From assembly GCF_033568475.1 (NCBI RefSeq), contig NW_027331833.1:5766001-5830000 (forward strand): a stretch of 64,000 bases of DNA, given 5' to 3'. Of this stretch, positions 11,261 through 23,458 are shown piece by piece. Position 1 is the stretch's first letter. Each line of letters opens with the position of its first letter. The stretch comes from Henckelia pumila. Its lineage: Eukaryota > Streptophyta > Magnoliopsida > Lamiales > Gesneriaceae. The notes under the pieces were generated by a model that worked only from the letters and a program-made list of their open reading frames with translations, searched no databases and had not been told where the DNA came from. A program made the translations under genes and the position numbers.

Positions 11261-11539
11261 ATAAAACATTTCGGTCCACATGGTAGCATGATTAAATTTT
11301 GAAAAGACATAAAGTACCTTAAACGCGGTTAAAATTTAAAAATAGTTGGGCAGACCACTCATACCCTAATCATGTATTAAGACTCGATTTGGATTGAAAC
11401 AGACTCCAAGATCATGGTATGCGATTCTAACTAAGTTTTTTTTTTAACATGATATTACAATAAGCACAGTGGATAAAACATTATTCAAATTCAATAAGGA
11501 TGATCACACGTTGCTAGTTCAAATTTATGTTGATAGAAT
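11261..11539. other. Intergenic, nothing recognised
   Basis: AT-rich sequence without coding or repeat signals that I can support. Confidence 0.4.
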
Positions 11540-12383
11540 TAGGGGTGGAATAGGGTCCGTCCCAAAAAAAATCGAGAAAATTTTTATCTCTCGATCCCAT
11601 ACCCAACACATATCGGGCTCCAATATTTTTCGGGATCCGTCGGGTAGGGAGAGGAAATTTCCAAATTTTTATTTCAAATTCAAGATTTTGTTCTAAAAAC
11701 AAAAACAAATGTGATTATTTTTATAAAAAAATGTTATTTAGAAACTTATATTTCTGAATAAAAAATAAATATTCAACTTAAAACATATAATATTAAAATC
11801 TTCTTGATATATTCCGAAAAATATTTCAAGGTTTTGGTAAGAAAAAGAAGTGCATCGGATAATTATTAATAAAATATTCGAATACAATTAGTAAATAAAT
11901 TTTGTTAAATATATAGTCAAATTGATCTCTTGTTCTACATATTTGTTCTAATTAAATAATTATAAATATGAATTAATTAAATTATTAATTTGTTTTTTTA
12001 AAAAAAATACACAATAATTAAATGTCATTTCTTGATTTTACGATTCGATCGTTCCAACAATAAAATTATATGAATTATATTTACAATTAATTGTTATATG
12101 AGTTGAAACATAATAATACTTAGCTACATATATTAATAAAATTATTAGTAAAATATATCTCTCAAAAAAATTTATTAGTAAAATATATAATTATATTATT
12201 TCTGGACGGGTCGGAAATGCCATCGGGATAAGGTTTTTTTCCCAATCTCTCTCCCGATATTAATCGGGACGGGAAAAATCCCCAAAGTTCGGGTTGGGAA
12301 AGTGTCGGGTGGGGATTTTTTTGGGACGGGAATGGGATGAAATTCGTGAAGGATCGGAATTTCGGGAATTTTTTCCACCCTTA
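11540..12383. mobile_element. Non-autonomous hAT-type element (MITE-like), 0.84 kb
   Basis: Terminal inverted repeats TAGGGGTGGAA (left) and, on the minus strand, TAAGGGTGGAA (right) bound the stretch. Subterminal sequences are also roughly inverted (GTCCCAAAAAAA and CGGGATC/GATCCCG-rich blocks). Flanks GATAGAAT (11532-11539) and GATGAAAT (12384-12391) agree at 6 of 8 positions, which fits an old 8-bp hAT target duplication. The interior is AT-rich and has no transposase. Confidence 0.7.
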
Positions 12384-12870
12384 GATGAAATATCTTTGAG
12401 TTAACTCACACCAAGCTATGCAAAAATTTTGCTAAATTAATACACGAAAAACTGGAGATGATTATGATGGGTGAACTGATCATATTTTTCTTTAGATTGC
12501 AAGTAAAATAAATGCAAAATGAGATATTTATGGGTCAAACCAATTGCACCAAATAACTTTTTAAGAAATTTGAAATGGAAACATATGCAGCTACAGCTAC
12601 CTCAATGAGCTCATGAAGATGTTTAAAGTACTCGACAATCTCAACTTTTAGACAACGGAGAAAATATAAATATAAATATAAATATAAATATAAATATAAA
12701 TAGATAAGTGTGTGTACATTTATATATATATTATATACTATAATTAAAAATAAAGAATAAATTTTAAAATTAAAAGGTTGCAATAAGGCGACGTCTGGAA
12801 TCATAAACCACCGAAAATGCTAAGGCGGTTAGCCGGTGACCGCCAAAGTCCAGGTATTACATTTGAACCA
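12384..12870. other. Intergenic upstream of the sigma factor gene
   Basis: No gene is seen. It contains the hexanucleotide microsatellite at 12661-12702 and AT-rich sequence. Confidence 0.4.
12661..12702. repeat. Microsatellite (TATAAA)n
   Basis: About seven units of a TATAAA hexamer in direct succession. Confidence 0.9.
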
Positions 12871-12881
12871 TTCACAGGTAA

Positions 12882-13060
12882 ACACGTGGCAACCATTAGA
12901 ACTTCTCTCATACCGTTCTATGCTCTGCCATTGGCCACGTCACCAAAACTTCTCATATTGATGACGTGGATAGACTGAAGGCCGTCTATCATTTGATTAT
13001 TTAATTTCAGCCGTATGCAGAAAAGCCTGTGGACGCCAAAATTCGAATGAGTATTTATAT
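12882..13060 (+). promoter_or_regulatory. Promoter of the sigma factor gene with three ACGT cores
   Basis: A G-box/ABRE-like ACACGTGGC lies at 12882-12890, GGCCACGTCACC at 12933-12944 and TGACGTGG at 12962-12969, so three ACGT-core bZIP-type sites fall within 90 bp. An inverted CCAAT box (ATTGG) is at 12930-12934 and a plausible TATA box (TATTTATAT) at 13052-13060. Transcription would start near 13085, placing the first exon before the 5'UTR intron donor at 13212. In Arabidopsis SIG5 is controlled by light and stress through bZIP factors such as HY5, so this arrangement fits, but binding here is inference. Confidence 0.6.
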
Positions 13061-13211
13061 TCTTCACATATTTCGGAAGTAGGAAATTTTGCTTCGGTTC
13101 AGATTTCTGTTTTCAGCTTATTAGCCACCGGAATATTCCGTCGCCGGGGAGAGGAAACGCGGTGTTGGCTCAGTGAATTTGGATTTGTCGAGTTCTTTTT
13201 CCGTTGCCCAG

Positions 13212-13741
13212 GTATGTACGGTGTTTGTTAAGTGATTATAATTTCTGATTGTTGAAATCGTTTTCCATGATTTGTTTGATTGATGTATTAATGGATCAGT
13301 TGTCTAATCTGTTGTTGAGTATTGTGTGGTTTTTTAAGTAAGTTTGGATCCGCTTCTGCGGTTTTACTGATGGCGGTGGTTTCATTGCTTAGTGGTGTGA
13401 TGAAGTTTTGGTTTATGCAATCTCTGATTAGCTTATGGTGGTAAAAATATGTTGAAACGGTCTGATTGTAGATTATCCAGCGTCTACATGTGCTAAAAGC
13501 AAATTCGAATAATTAATTTTACGAATTTAAGGTCAGGCAATACCAACAATATATGCCGCTGCACAAAATTGATGGTGATTTGGGTTTTCAGACGCATCTG
13601 CTAATATTTTGGAGTGTGTTTAATATTACATTATAGTTATGTATCTAACTTTATAGCCTTTTGATTATTTGTGGTATTGTTTTACTTATGTAGTTTGTTG
13701 TTTAGAAGGAATAGCTAATGTACTGTTAGCTTACGCTACAG
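13212..13741 (+). other. SIG5: 5'UTR intron of the sigma factor gene (predicted)
   Basis: A strong donor (CCCAG|GTATGTACGG) at 13212 and an acceptor (CTACAG|GATTCG) ending at 13741 enclose 530 bp of T-rich sequence without long frames. Removing it joins a ~125-nt leader to the 60 nt before the ATG at 13802. Confidence 0.65.
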
Positions 13742-13801
13742 GATTCGAGTCACCAGGCTTAGCTTATTTAGCGCAGTTTTTCTGGATCATACAACTTTGG
13801 C

Positions 13802-16452
13802 ATGGGAGTTGTGACTATTTCTAGTTCTGCTGCACGAACTCCATTTGGATTGAACTCAAATATTTCATCTCGCATAGCTGTATCGAAAAGGCCAGTAATA
13901 CTGTCTTTCAAAACTGATAGAAGTAAGAATACATCTTTAATTGCACCACCAAAATCTGTCTCTCTACCTGTTGAGACTGATCATGGAAATGAAAAGAAGT
14001 TGAGAAAGGGGAGAAGACGTTCAGAAAGAGTGCACGTTGTGTCACTTGATGAAGCCTCTTCAAGTACATTAGATCAGTTGGATTACAATGAAGCTGCAGC
14101 TAAATTAGAAAATATATTCAAACGAAGCCATGCTGCAGCTTTATCTGACACTGAACTTAAAGATCATGTGGCCAAAAGAAGGTGGGCGAAGAGGACTGGA
14201 GAAGCTACTGAGGAGGCGGAGCAGATTGAAACAGCGGACAGTTTCGTTAGAAGTCTTCGGAAGAAAGATAAGAGATTGAGTCTAGAGAAGAGGATAGAGT
14301 TGAGAAGTAAGAAAGAAAGTGAAAGTCTTGGATCGTCCGAGAGAAGGAAACGTGGCCAAAGTTATGAACATGAAAAGTTAGATAGGCTTGTGAGGGACTA
14401 TTCATCTTCCACCGACTTGGTCAGCTTAGATTGGAAGAAAATGCAGATCCCTCCAGTTCTTTCTTCATCTGAGCATAGTTGGCTGTTTAAGCTGATGCAA
14501 CCGATGAAGGTGAGCAAGTACATTAACTTTCTCCTTAGAAATAAGGGTAATTTTCATGGTGAAGTTGAAGACACGACAAAAAGGGGAACAGGGTCCCATT
14601 TTTTGGTGTTCTTTTATTTGTGAAACTATCTTCACCTAGCTTTGGTTATTGTCATTCAGGCAATCCTCCAAGTTAAGGATGCGTTACAGAATGATTTACA
14701 AAGAGACGTGATGGATGAAGAATTAGCAGAAGCATGTAATATGGGCTCTGTTCATCTGCGAAAGCAGTTGGAAGTTGGTCGTGCTGCCAGAAACAAGTTG
14801 ATCAAGGTAATTATGTTCCCATGAAAATGGTCAGTGTCTCCTGGTTTCAATTGCAATACATTAGTGTCAGTTAACGGGGAAAAAACTAGCAACATTTTCT
14901 TGAGAATGATGGATTAATAGAATTCTTTTTAATGATTTCAGCATGCGATGGCAGTAGCTTTAAACATTGATGGCTCTGGTCCTAGACCCCTTGCTGTTTT
15001 ATAATATTAGATTTTGCATGAAGTTACCAATTTCACCAATTTCAGGAAAATGATGTTACTGAATTCATACGTTCTTTTATTGCAGCATAACCTCCGGTTA
15101 GTTTTATTTGTAATGAAGAGATACTTTCAAGACTTTGCAAATGGTTCAAGATTCCAAGACCTTTGTCAGGCTGGAGTGAAGGGTCTTATAACAGCTATTG
15201 ATCGATTTGAACCAAAAAGGAAGTTCCGTCTCTCGACATATGGCCTTTTTTGGATCAGACATGCCATTATCCGTTCTATGACACTTTCGAGCTTCACAAA
15301 GGTCTCCTTTGGCCTCGAGTCGGTAAGCTTGTTGTATCAAAGTCATTTTTTTTCTCTCTTGTAACAAAACGACTGTAATCAAACATGAAACTACTTGATA
15401 ATGTAGGTTAGAGCAGAAATTCAAAAGGCAAAGCAAGAGTTGGTGTTTGAGCTTCAGAGATTGCCAACAGAAGAAGAAATCATAGACAGAGTCGGTATAT
15501 CTCCAGAAAGATACCATGAGGTGATGAGAGTATCGAAGCCTATTTTCTCTCTGAATGCACGGCACGGGGTAACACAAGAAGAATTGATCAATGGTATTGA
15601 AGATGGTGTTGAAGGGGATAAAAGAAGTCAACCTGCAGTTCTCAGGCTTGCTCTGGATGATGTGGTAAATAAATGCTAATCTTCTTCTGTAATACATGTG
15701 GTATCAAAATTAATTTTTCTTTGATAGGACAGGACAGGATGCAAATTACTCCCTCATCTATACCTTGTCTGTGGGATGTCATAAATAGTTTCTCATTTCC
15801 CTTACTTTTAACTACTCCTTTACTCAAAGTAATATTGTGATATATGTAGCGGCGACCGTTATATTAAGATCCTCAACTTCTCAACTTTCCTCTAAAACTC
15901 TGTTGCAAGTCAAAATGATTGTATTTGAACTTTATTTTCAAGTATGAATTGGGCGCTATGCAAATATATGGGGTTTCGTTGATTTTAATTTTGTGCTTCA
16001 ACTAGTTTTGCATCTTCGACTTTGTTCATTGGAAGAGTGTTACATGACCTTTCTTTACCAAGTTGTGTTGATTTGAGAATTCACATATATGTAATTATAC
16101 TAATTATGCCACTATTGGCAAATGGATCAAACAAAATATGCTTTCTTAGAATATATATGGTGGTGCATTTATCACGTCTACAGTCGAATAGCATAATGGT
16201 TCCTATTCCATCTCTCTTTACTAATCTGCCATTATTCTTGTTTTTTGACAGCTTGATTCTTTGAAACCAAAGGAGAGTCTGGTAATTAGACAACGGTACG
16301 GCCTCGATGGCAGAGGAGATAGAACACTAGGGGAAATTGCAGGAAACTTGAATATTTCAAGAGAAATGGTCCGAAAACATGAAGTGAAGGCCCTTATGAA
16401 ACTCAGGCATCCAGCTCGAGTCGATTATCTTCAACGTTACATTTTCAAATGA
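13802..16452 (+). CDS. SIG5: Plastid RNA polymerase sigma factor, SIG5 type
   Basis: Five coding exons can be read: 13802-14509, 14660-14806, 15086-15322, 15407-15664 and 16252-16452. All introns are GT-AG and fall in phase 0, giving 516 aa. The product directs the bacterial-type plastid RNA polymerase to promoters such as psbD in the chloroplast. Residues 1-236 hold a Ser/Arg-rich transit-peptide-like start ([16 protein letters not shown]) and a basic, poorly conserved region ending in [18 protein letters not shown]. Region 2 follows, with the -10-binding helix ([26 protein letters not shown]) in exon 3. Region 3 is in exon 4, and region 4 with the helix-turn-helix ([20 protein letters not shown]) is in exon 5. 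The MGVV start, SISSSAAR-like N-terminus and length match Arabidopsis SIG5 (about 517 aa) better than SIG1-4 or SIG6. No breaks were seen. The final exon follows a 587-bp intron. Confidence 0.9.
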
Positions 16453-16962
16453 TCCTAACTGACCTACAGCAAATACAATTTCTACAGAAACCAATTATTG
16501 TCGTGTATATATATAAAGCTTCAACATGGTGTAACATTCCATCAAGGTAAATTTATTGATAAATAAATAAGGATGTCACAGGTTTTTGTCTCTTTTTCGC
16601 GTTTTACGTAGGGTGCTTAGATGTTATCATATAAGTAGTGTTCAAAATATTCTTAAAAAAAAAAATTGATATGATGGTTATGATGAAGATATATGTATTT
16701 TTTTCATATTGACAACACATTGTATTACATTAAAAAAAAAAATGTCTCTCATGTAGTCGTTGGATTTTAAAGTACTACTGATATGATAACATGAACAAAT
16801 CGTCTTTAGTAATTGAGGGTGGTTCCAAGACATGAATTTTACGACAAGAAGAGGGGTACTTTCTCCAAATAATGGGAAACGAACAATTTGAGAAATGTGG
16901 AATTTGTCTTGGTTAAAAGGTGGAAATACTTTGTCAAATAGCTACCGAACGGTAATGACATG
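16453..16962. other. 3' flank of SIG5
   Basis: This probably includes the 3'UTR. It is AT-rich with poly-A runs at 16655-16665 and 16732-16741. No gene is seen. Confidence 0.5.
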
Positions 16963-17260
16963 TAGAGCTGTCAGACGGGCCAACTCATGATAAGACGGGC
17001 TAGCCCACATAAAATCCATAGTTTGGAGACTTGAGGACAGGCCGGCCCACCATCTCTGACGGGCTGAAAAGTTTTCAACCCAACCCAAACCAAGGTGGGT
17101 TGCGGGATAGACGGACTAACCCGCGGGTTGGCTCACTATAAATAAAAATAATTATTCTTAATTATTAATTTCATTTCATAAATATTAATAGAAACATATT
17201 AATAAAATTTTTAATGATTGATTTCACACGTGTAAATTTTATATAAAATAATTAATACAA

Positions 17261-20200
17261 GGGAAAATTGTCATAAAATCCCCAAAAGTAAACATAAATT
17301 TCTTCTCAGTCCCCTTGTCAGTAAATATGCATTTGAGCTCCCTGACACACATTGTTTCTTTGTTTGAGCTTCCTATATGTGTATATTTACATATTTACCC
17401 TCCATAATTATGTTTGCCTTCTTCTCAAAATGGTTTTTAGTTTTCTCTCTCCTATATTATATTGCATGATTGTGCATTTCATCGTAAGATTTTTTTAAGT
17501 TTTTTTTTTACCATTTTAAATATTTTCTTTATTACTCCCAAAAATATATATATACATATAATTTCTACTTGTTCTATTTCAATTTTATTAGAAAATCTGT
17601 CTATTAAATCGAAATTCTTCATTTTTTTAAGGTGAAAATTCTTGATTTTTTAGTTTTGAAAATAAATGTTTAAAAATATAGATGCAATATATAAATAATG
17701 GGATTACAATAGATTCTTAGTTTTTAAATATTACAATATATTTAAAAAACGATATTTATTTGTTCAAAAAATGTGATCATTTCTAGTTTATCTTATTATT
17801 TAGTTAATATTGGAAAGTGGAACTCTGAAGAATTATAAATAATTAAAAGTGATAGGCAAATATTTATATTTGGAATTTCTTTTATTTTTGTTGTTTTGGT
17901 GGCGTACCCTAGAGAATATGGATGTTTGAACTGATTTCGCACTTCTAAGTTGTTCAAATATCTTCAGAAATTGAGAAAATCGGTTGAGTAGATTAACATT
18001 CATTCGGTCCTTTGTTTATTTTTAAAAATATTTTAAAAATGTGTATTCACCCCCCCCCTCCTCCTCCTCTACACACACAACAGATCTCCAACAAGTGAAC
18101 GTGAACAACTCGTCATAATCATCATATTACATTTTGATGTGTGTGCAAAAAAATGAGACTCTTGCTCCCAATTTCCTATCAGCTTGTGTCGTAAATGTCG
18201 GACATTGTTTCACATATGTTTGGTATTATTCCAAATATGAGATAATTCGAACCGAAATTATTTTCACTAGGCAATGGTTATCTTTAGATCCCAACTTTTT
18301 TTTTTTTTTTTTTATTTTTTATCTTGGTAAGTAAACTAACACATGCTCAATTAAGCCTCATGTGTACTATTGTTGTGGTTGTGTTGTGCCAAACCCAAGT
18401 ATCACATATGATTTTTTTAATAATGTAGTTCAGATATATAAATCGTCTTTAAAATTAGTATAATCGATTACTAAATATCATGTTCAAAAATTGTTGCAGT
18501 TGTGAGTTAACATTATTTTAGACATTGAGCAATTAATTATGTCAATACATGTGATCTTATTGGATAATGGGTAATGTGTTATCTTCTACATTAATCGAAG
18601 TAGTGCATATGGTATTACATGACAAACACTAATGTAATTGGTCGACAACTCTTACGACAATGAAAACTGATCATAATCATCATAATGTGTGTTAAATACC
18701 TAAAAATAACATCTCGATACATGCGCAAAGAATGAGTCTCTCGGTCTCAATTGTTGTCAGGTTGTGTTGTAGATGTCCAATATTGTTCTAAATAAGTTAT
18801 GAATTATTCCAAATCAGAGACAATTCGAACCAAATTTACTTTTACTAGGAAAATTTGATCTTCAAGGCTAAAATTTTTATCCCGAAAAGTAGAACAATGC
18901 ATGCTCAATTAGACCATATGTATACTATTATTGCACATGTGTTGTGCCAGATACCAGTATCACATATGCTCTTTTAATAGTGAAGTTCAAATACATTTGT
19001 CGTCTTACAAATTGGTATAATCGATGACTAAATATCATAATCAGCAATTATTACAGTTGAGAGTTAACATTAGTTACTCAATTGTAGACATTGAGAAATG
19101 AATGATATTAACACATGTGATCTCATTGAATAATGAGTAATGTATTTCTCTTCTACATTTGTCAAAATAGTGTAAATGACATTACATGACAATCATTAAT
19201 GTAATTGGTTGAAAATTATTACGACAATGAAAACTCACCATAATAATCGTAATGTGTGTTAAACACATGAGGATAACATCTCGGTGCATGCATAATGAAT
19301 GAGTTTCCTATTCTCAATTTTTGTCAAATCGTAAAGAAAATATCCAAGATTGTTCTAAATAAGTTATGGATTATTTCAAATCAAAAAAAACTCGAACTGA
19401 AATTACTTTCACTAGGAAAATTTGATCTTCAGTGCTAAAATTTGTATCCTAAAAAATAGAACAACGCATGCCCAATTAGACCGCATGTGTACTGTTATTA
19501 TGCATGTGTTGTGCCAGATACCGATATAACATATGCTCTTTTAATAGTAGAGTTCAAATATATACGTCGTCTTACAAATTTGTATAATCAATGAATAAAT
19601 ATCATATTCAACAATTGTTACAGTTGAGAGTTAACATTTACTCTATTGTAAACATTAGGAAATGAATCATATGAACACATGTGATCTCAATGAATAATGA
19701 GTAATGTATTCTTCTTCTACAATTGTCAAAGTAGTGTATATGACATTACATGACAAACATTAATGTAATTGATTGAAAATTATTACGACAATGAAAACTC
19801 ACCATAATCATCATAATGCGTGTTAAACACCTGAGGATAACATCTCAGTGCATGCATAAAGAATGAGTTTCTCGTTCTCAATTTTTGTTAAATCATGCAA
19901 AAAATATCCCAGATTGTTCTAAATAAGTTATGCATTGTTCCAAATCAGAGACAATTCGAACCGAAAATTACTTTCACTAGGAAAATTTGATCTTCGGTGC
20001 TAAAATTTGTATCCTGGAAAATAGAACAACACATGCCCAATTAGACCACATGTGTACTGTTATTATGCATGTGTTGTGCCAGATACCAGTATCGCATTTT
20101 CATTTTTAATAGTGGAGTTCAAATACATTTGTCTTCTTAAAAATTGGTATAATCGATGGCTAATATCTCATTCAACAATTGTTATAGTTGAGAATTAACA

Positions 20201-21386
20201 TTAGTTACTCAATTGTAGACATTGAGAAATATATGATATCAACACATGCTATCTCATTGAATAATGCTTAATGTATTCTTCTTCTACATTTTTCACATAC
20301 ATTACAAACACTAATGTAATTGGTCGACAAATCTTATGATAATTAAAACTCATCATAGTTATCACAATGTTTGTTAAACACATAAGGATAATATCTCGGT
20401 GCATATGCAAAGAATGAGTTTTTCGTTCCCAGTTCATGTCAAATTGTGCAAAAAATGTCCAAGATTGTTCTAGATAGGTTATGTATTATTCCAAAGGTTT
20501 GATACCTAATTTTTTTTTTAAAAAAATTTATTCAATAAAAGCCTCAATTGATACTATAATCAAAATGAATTATATCACAAATATTAATCACTCACTTCGG
20601 TAATTAGACCAATAATGAAATTGTGTAGTAATAATTATTAAATTATATATATTAAATTTTTATCCTAATTATCCATGGAGCAAATGCGATACGATACGTA
20701 TACAATGTATTTTTATTTTATTTTAACAAATAAAAGTAAATATATTTTTGGATGTTAATTTAAATTTGGGTTATAAATGTAAATTTTAATTTGTAGTAAT
20801 TATTTCGGAACAAAATAAGTTTTTTATAAAAAAAACTGAGTCACTGAAGTTTTTTGCAAATCACTAGTATTAATATTGATACGTGAAAATGTATTATATA
20901 TAGAGTTTGTATTCTTTTTCTTAGTATATTTTTCGTTAACCAAATTAATCATTAAAAAATGTTATTCCAAATTTAAAACTTGGAAATATCTTAAATTTTT
21001 AAAAATGATTGGTTATCATTTAAAAAATAACAAATAATAGTTGTAATAATTATTTTAAATATTAACAATCAAATTTAGATACTCGATTTTTTTAAAACAA
21101 AATTCATAACCAATATATTAATTATTATGTATACTAATGAGCAAAGAAAAAAAAATTAATTCTAAAGCAAGTCTAGAGAAGAAAGATAAACAATATCATT
21201 TAAAACAAAAACAAATGGCATTATTGGGTTTTTATAGGTGACAAGGGGTATTGTGGTACTTTGGTTAGGTATAGGGAGTTAGAACAAATAAAGATTTGGC
21301 AGTAGGGAGTTGTAACACATATAATCTGACATGGGGACTGACAAACAACTTAGGTTTGCTATTAGGAATTTATTGATAATTTTCCG
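17261..21386. mobile_element. Non-autonomous Mutator-like element (MULE) with perfect 9-bp TSD
   Basis: The flanks carry an exact 9-bp duplication TTAATACAA (17252-17260 and 21387-21395). The ends form long imperfect inverted repeats of roughly 150 bp: the left begins GGGAAAATTGTCATAAAATC, the right (minus strand) begins CGGAAAATTATCAATAAATT, and both continue through CAGTCCCCWTGTCAG and a CTCCCTA/CTCCCTG block. Long TIRs with a 9-bp duplication are diagnostic of Mutator-like elements. There is no transposase frame in its 4,126 bp. The middle is filled by the tandem array 18109-20497. Confidence 0.88.
18109..20497. repeat. Tandem array of ~560-bp units, about 4.25 copies, inside the MULE
   Basis: The landmark CATAATCATCATAATG(T)GTGTTAAA recurs at about 18671, 19240, 19803 and 20352, and a partial first unit starts near 18109. 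Spacings are about 560, 567, 564 and 551 bp. Each unit repeats the same order of words (CATCTCGGTGCATGC, AAGAATGAGT, GATTGTTCTAAATAAGTTATG, ACTAGGAAAATTTGATCTTC, GTGTTGTGCCAGATACC, ATTAATGTAATTGGT). Units are clearly diverged from each other, so the amplification is not recent. No frame is shared among them. Confidence 0.9.
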
Positions 21387-21570
21387 TTAATACAATAGAA
21401 ATCACAACTTTTATTTAAAAAAAAATACATGTATATATCACCATAAAAGTACAAAAAAAATAAATAAATATATTGAAAGCCCGCGGACCAACCCATGCCC
21501 GCCGAGCGGCCCGCCTTTAGTTGAGTTGAAATTGTGTGACGGGGCAGATCGACCCGACGGGCTAACCCAA

Positions 21571-22870
21571 ATTGAGGGACAAGCCAACCAAAACCAAAAT
21601 GGTTAATTATAACAATTTTCCTGATCAAAGAACACAAGCAGAATTTGAATTTGTTTCATCACCTGAATAGGATAACAATTTTTATTTACCTTGTTGGTCC
21701 CTTTTTTTAGGTGATATGTCGATTTATAGTCATGTCGTGCCCACATCAACGTCCGCACCAACAGTCACAAACGCAGAAAGCATCATGAGAAATGTCCATC
21801 CAGGGATTTGTGCTTCACACGAAAACAAAAAGAGCATGCAACTTACATCGCCTGAGAATAAGAATATATTCAGCATTGATTCACTTCCTTGTACGTTCTA
21901 ATCTCTTCTAACATAAAAATAACTCCATGCAACATTTGGTCTGCAAACATCCAAAAGAATATGATTCTGACCTTCAAGTTCCACAAACAGTCTTTCAGCC
22001 GAAGGTTTATTTTGGACTGCGAACAGCCACTTAATCAGGCATACAGCTGCCAAAGATATCATGATATTCATATTTATATAAGAATACCCAGAAAAAAAAA
22101 ATTTGAATTTCGGGTTGGAATAACATTTTGAGTGCAACACCATCAAAAAGAATAAGCCTTGAAGCATCAGAATTGCTCATGCTTGCTCGAGCATATATAA
22201 TTCCATTTGACAGTTGAGGTGAGGGAGAAATAGTGGGAGACAAAAAGAAATGCATGTGTCACTATTATAGAAATGATATTTTTCATTAGGGATGCATTTC
22301 TCTGAGAAATAAATTCCTTGGGAATTATAGTTCTATGCGTCACAAATTTGACCCGCTAACACTTGTCCAACCAAGTTAGATCATGTATGCTTCAACCATA
22401 TGGACCGAGGGTGACAAAACTAACTGAGCAATACAGCTGATGGAAGATTAGGAGCAGAACTCAGAAGAACCACTTTACATTTAACTCATAATCGCATGAT
22501 TCCAATAACTAATTCAACTGAAAGCCGCATCAACGCTAAAACACACGAATGCGTTGTGTACAGTTAGAATTTTCTGTCAATTTAAGCAGTCTAACGGAAT
22601 TTGTTGATATATGCTAGTTTAAGTCCTCAATATTATTTTTTATCATGTTCCACGTTCTCAGCTTTAGTCTATTGATTCTTCATCTTAAGAGTTGCAAGAA
22701 CGTAACACAATTATTGGTTTTTTTAATAAATCAAATAGCTAAGAAACATAATTCTTGGGGTTAATGCCATTTTTTTGGCGAAGGCCCCACAAGTCAGTTA
22801 TTGTTGATTATTTAAAACTAAGAAACTGATAAGAATGCACATCTTCATCAGCATTAATTGTTATTTTTTA
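21571..22870. other. Intergenic, with weak exon-like coding potential on the minus strand
   Basis: On the minus strand, 22050-21910 reads as a protein-like segment (AVCLIKWLFAVQNKPSAE and onward to CRPNVAW), and 22220-22135 reads IIYARASMSNSDASRLILFD. An acceptor-like TTTGGCAG precedes the first, but the phases of the two pieces do not join with obvious splice sites. They may be exons of an unrecognised gene, a gene relic, or chance. Nothing else is seen up to the SWEET promoter. Confidence 0.25.
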
Positions 22871-23124
22871 CTATTCACCAAATCACAACAAGAAATGACA
22901 TTAAAATACCTAACAAAGAACAAGAGCACCGAATGGACAGTGGAAGTTTAATGACATGTTCCAATTGCAAAAGAGCAAGTGGTTAATTGCTTCTTTTCTA
23001 TTCACCAAATCAGAGCAACACCTGAAAATTAAGACAGCCAATACATCTCAATTGCGTCAAATTGACAGTGGAAGTCTGTGAACATCTTCCACTAGCAAGA
23101 GAATCAAAATGGCAAATTCTGCTT
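22871..23124 (+). repeat. Imperfect tandem duplication (127-bp period) upstream of SWEET
   Basis: CTATTCACCAAATCA occurs at 22871 and 22998. Each is followed by a diverged block containing TTGACAGTGGAAGT/TGGACAGTGGAAGT and ending in a TTCTTTTCT-like word. Two units of about 127 bp are present, 330-590 bp before the SWEET start codon. Confidence 0.7.
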
Positions 23125-23360
23125 TTCTGTTTTAGTCTCCTTGTTTTACTATTGAAAACAAAGGCATTTGAAGTATTTGCATTAAATATATCAAAGAAAG
23201 AAACACTAAATCAGCATCAACACCTCCCGTCCACAAATATTCCTTTTTCCTTTTCTTATTGGTATCTTTACCACCTCAAGTTCATAAGATGGCAACAACA
23301 CTATCAGAATTCTAACAATTTGGTTCATGTTATTCTCTTTCCCCCCTCATTTCTTTTCAT

Positions 23361-23368
23361 TATAAATA
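23361..23368 (+). promoter_or_regulatory. TATA box of the SWEET gene
   Basis: TATAAATA lies 91-98 bp upstream of the ATG at 23459, after a C/T-rich stretch. This would place the transcription start near 23395 with a short leader. Confidence 0.65.
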
Positions 23369-23458
23369 TCACATGGACACAAAACAGTACAAAGCAACAT
23401 TAATCTTCATTAAATCTTCCAAAATCACCTCTAGAGTAATTTTTTGGCTTCAAAAGAC

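Larger units (their letters stand above)
16963..21570. mobile_element. hAT-type element remnant interrupted by a MULE
   Basis: The left end TAGAGCTGTCAGACGGGCCAAC at 16963 is the classic start of one hAT family of non-autonomous elements. Sequence rich in GGGTTGGCCC-like words runs to ~17140, and inverted counterparts (CCCGCGG, CGACCCGACGGGCTAACCC) reappear at 21479-21570. The matching right terminus is not recognisable, so the end given here is approximate. The Mutator-like element 17261-21386 was inserted into it. Confidence 0.6.

Noticed and set aside
12661..12702. Hexanucleotide tract as interstitial telomere repeat
   Set aside because: The unit is TATAAA, not the plant telomere heptamer TTTAGGG.
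15146..15697. 183-codon minus-strand frame within SIG5
   Set aside because: It is antisense to exons 3 and 4 and the intron between them; the sense exons give a full conserved sigma factor.
18109..20497. Regular repeats as a possible CRISPR-like array
   Set aside because: The unit is ~560 bp with no short repeat/spacer pattern, in plant DNA inside a MULE; it is a plain tandem array.
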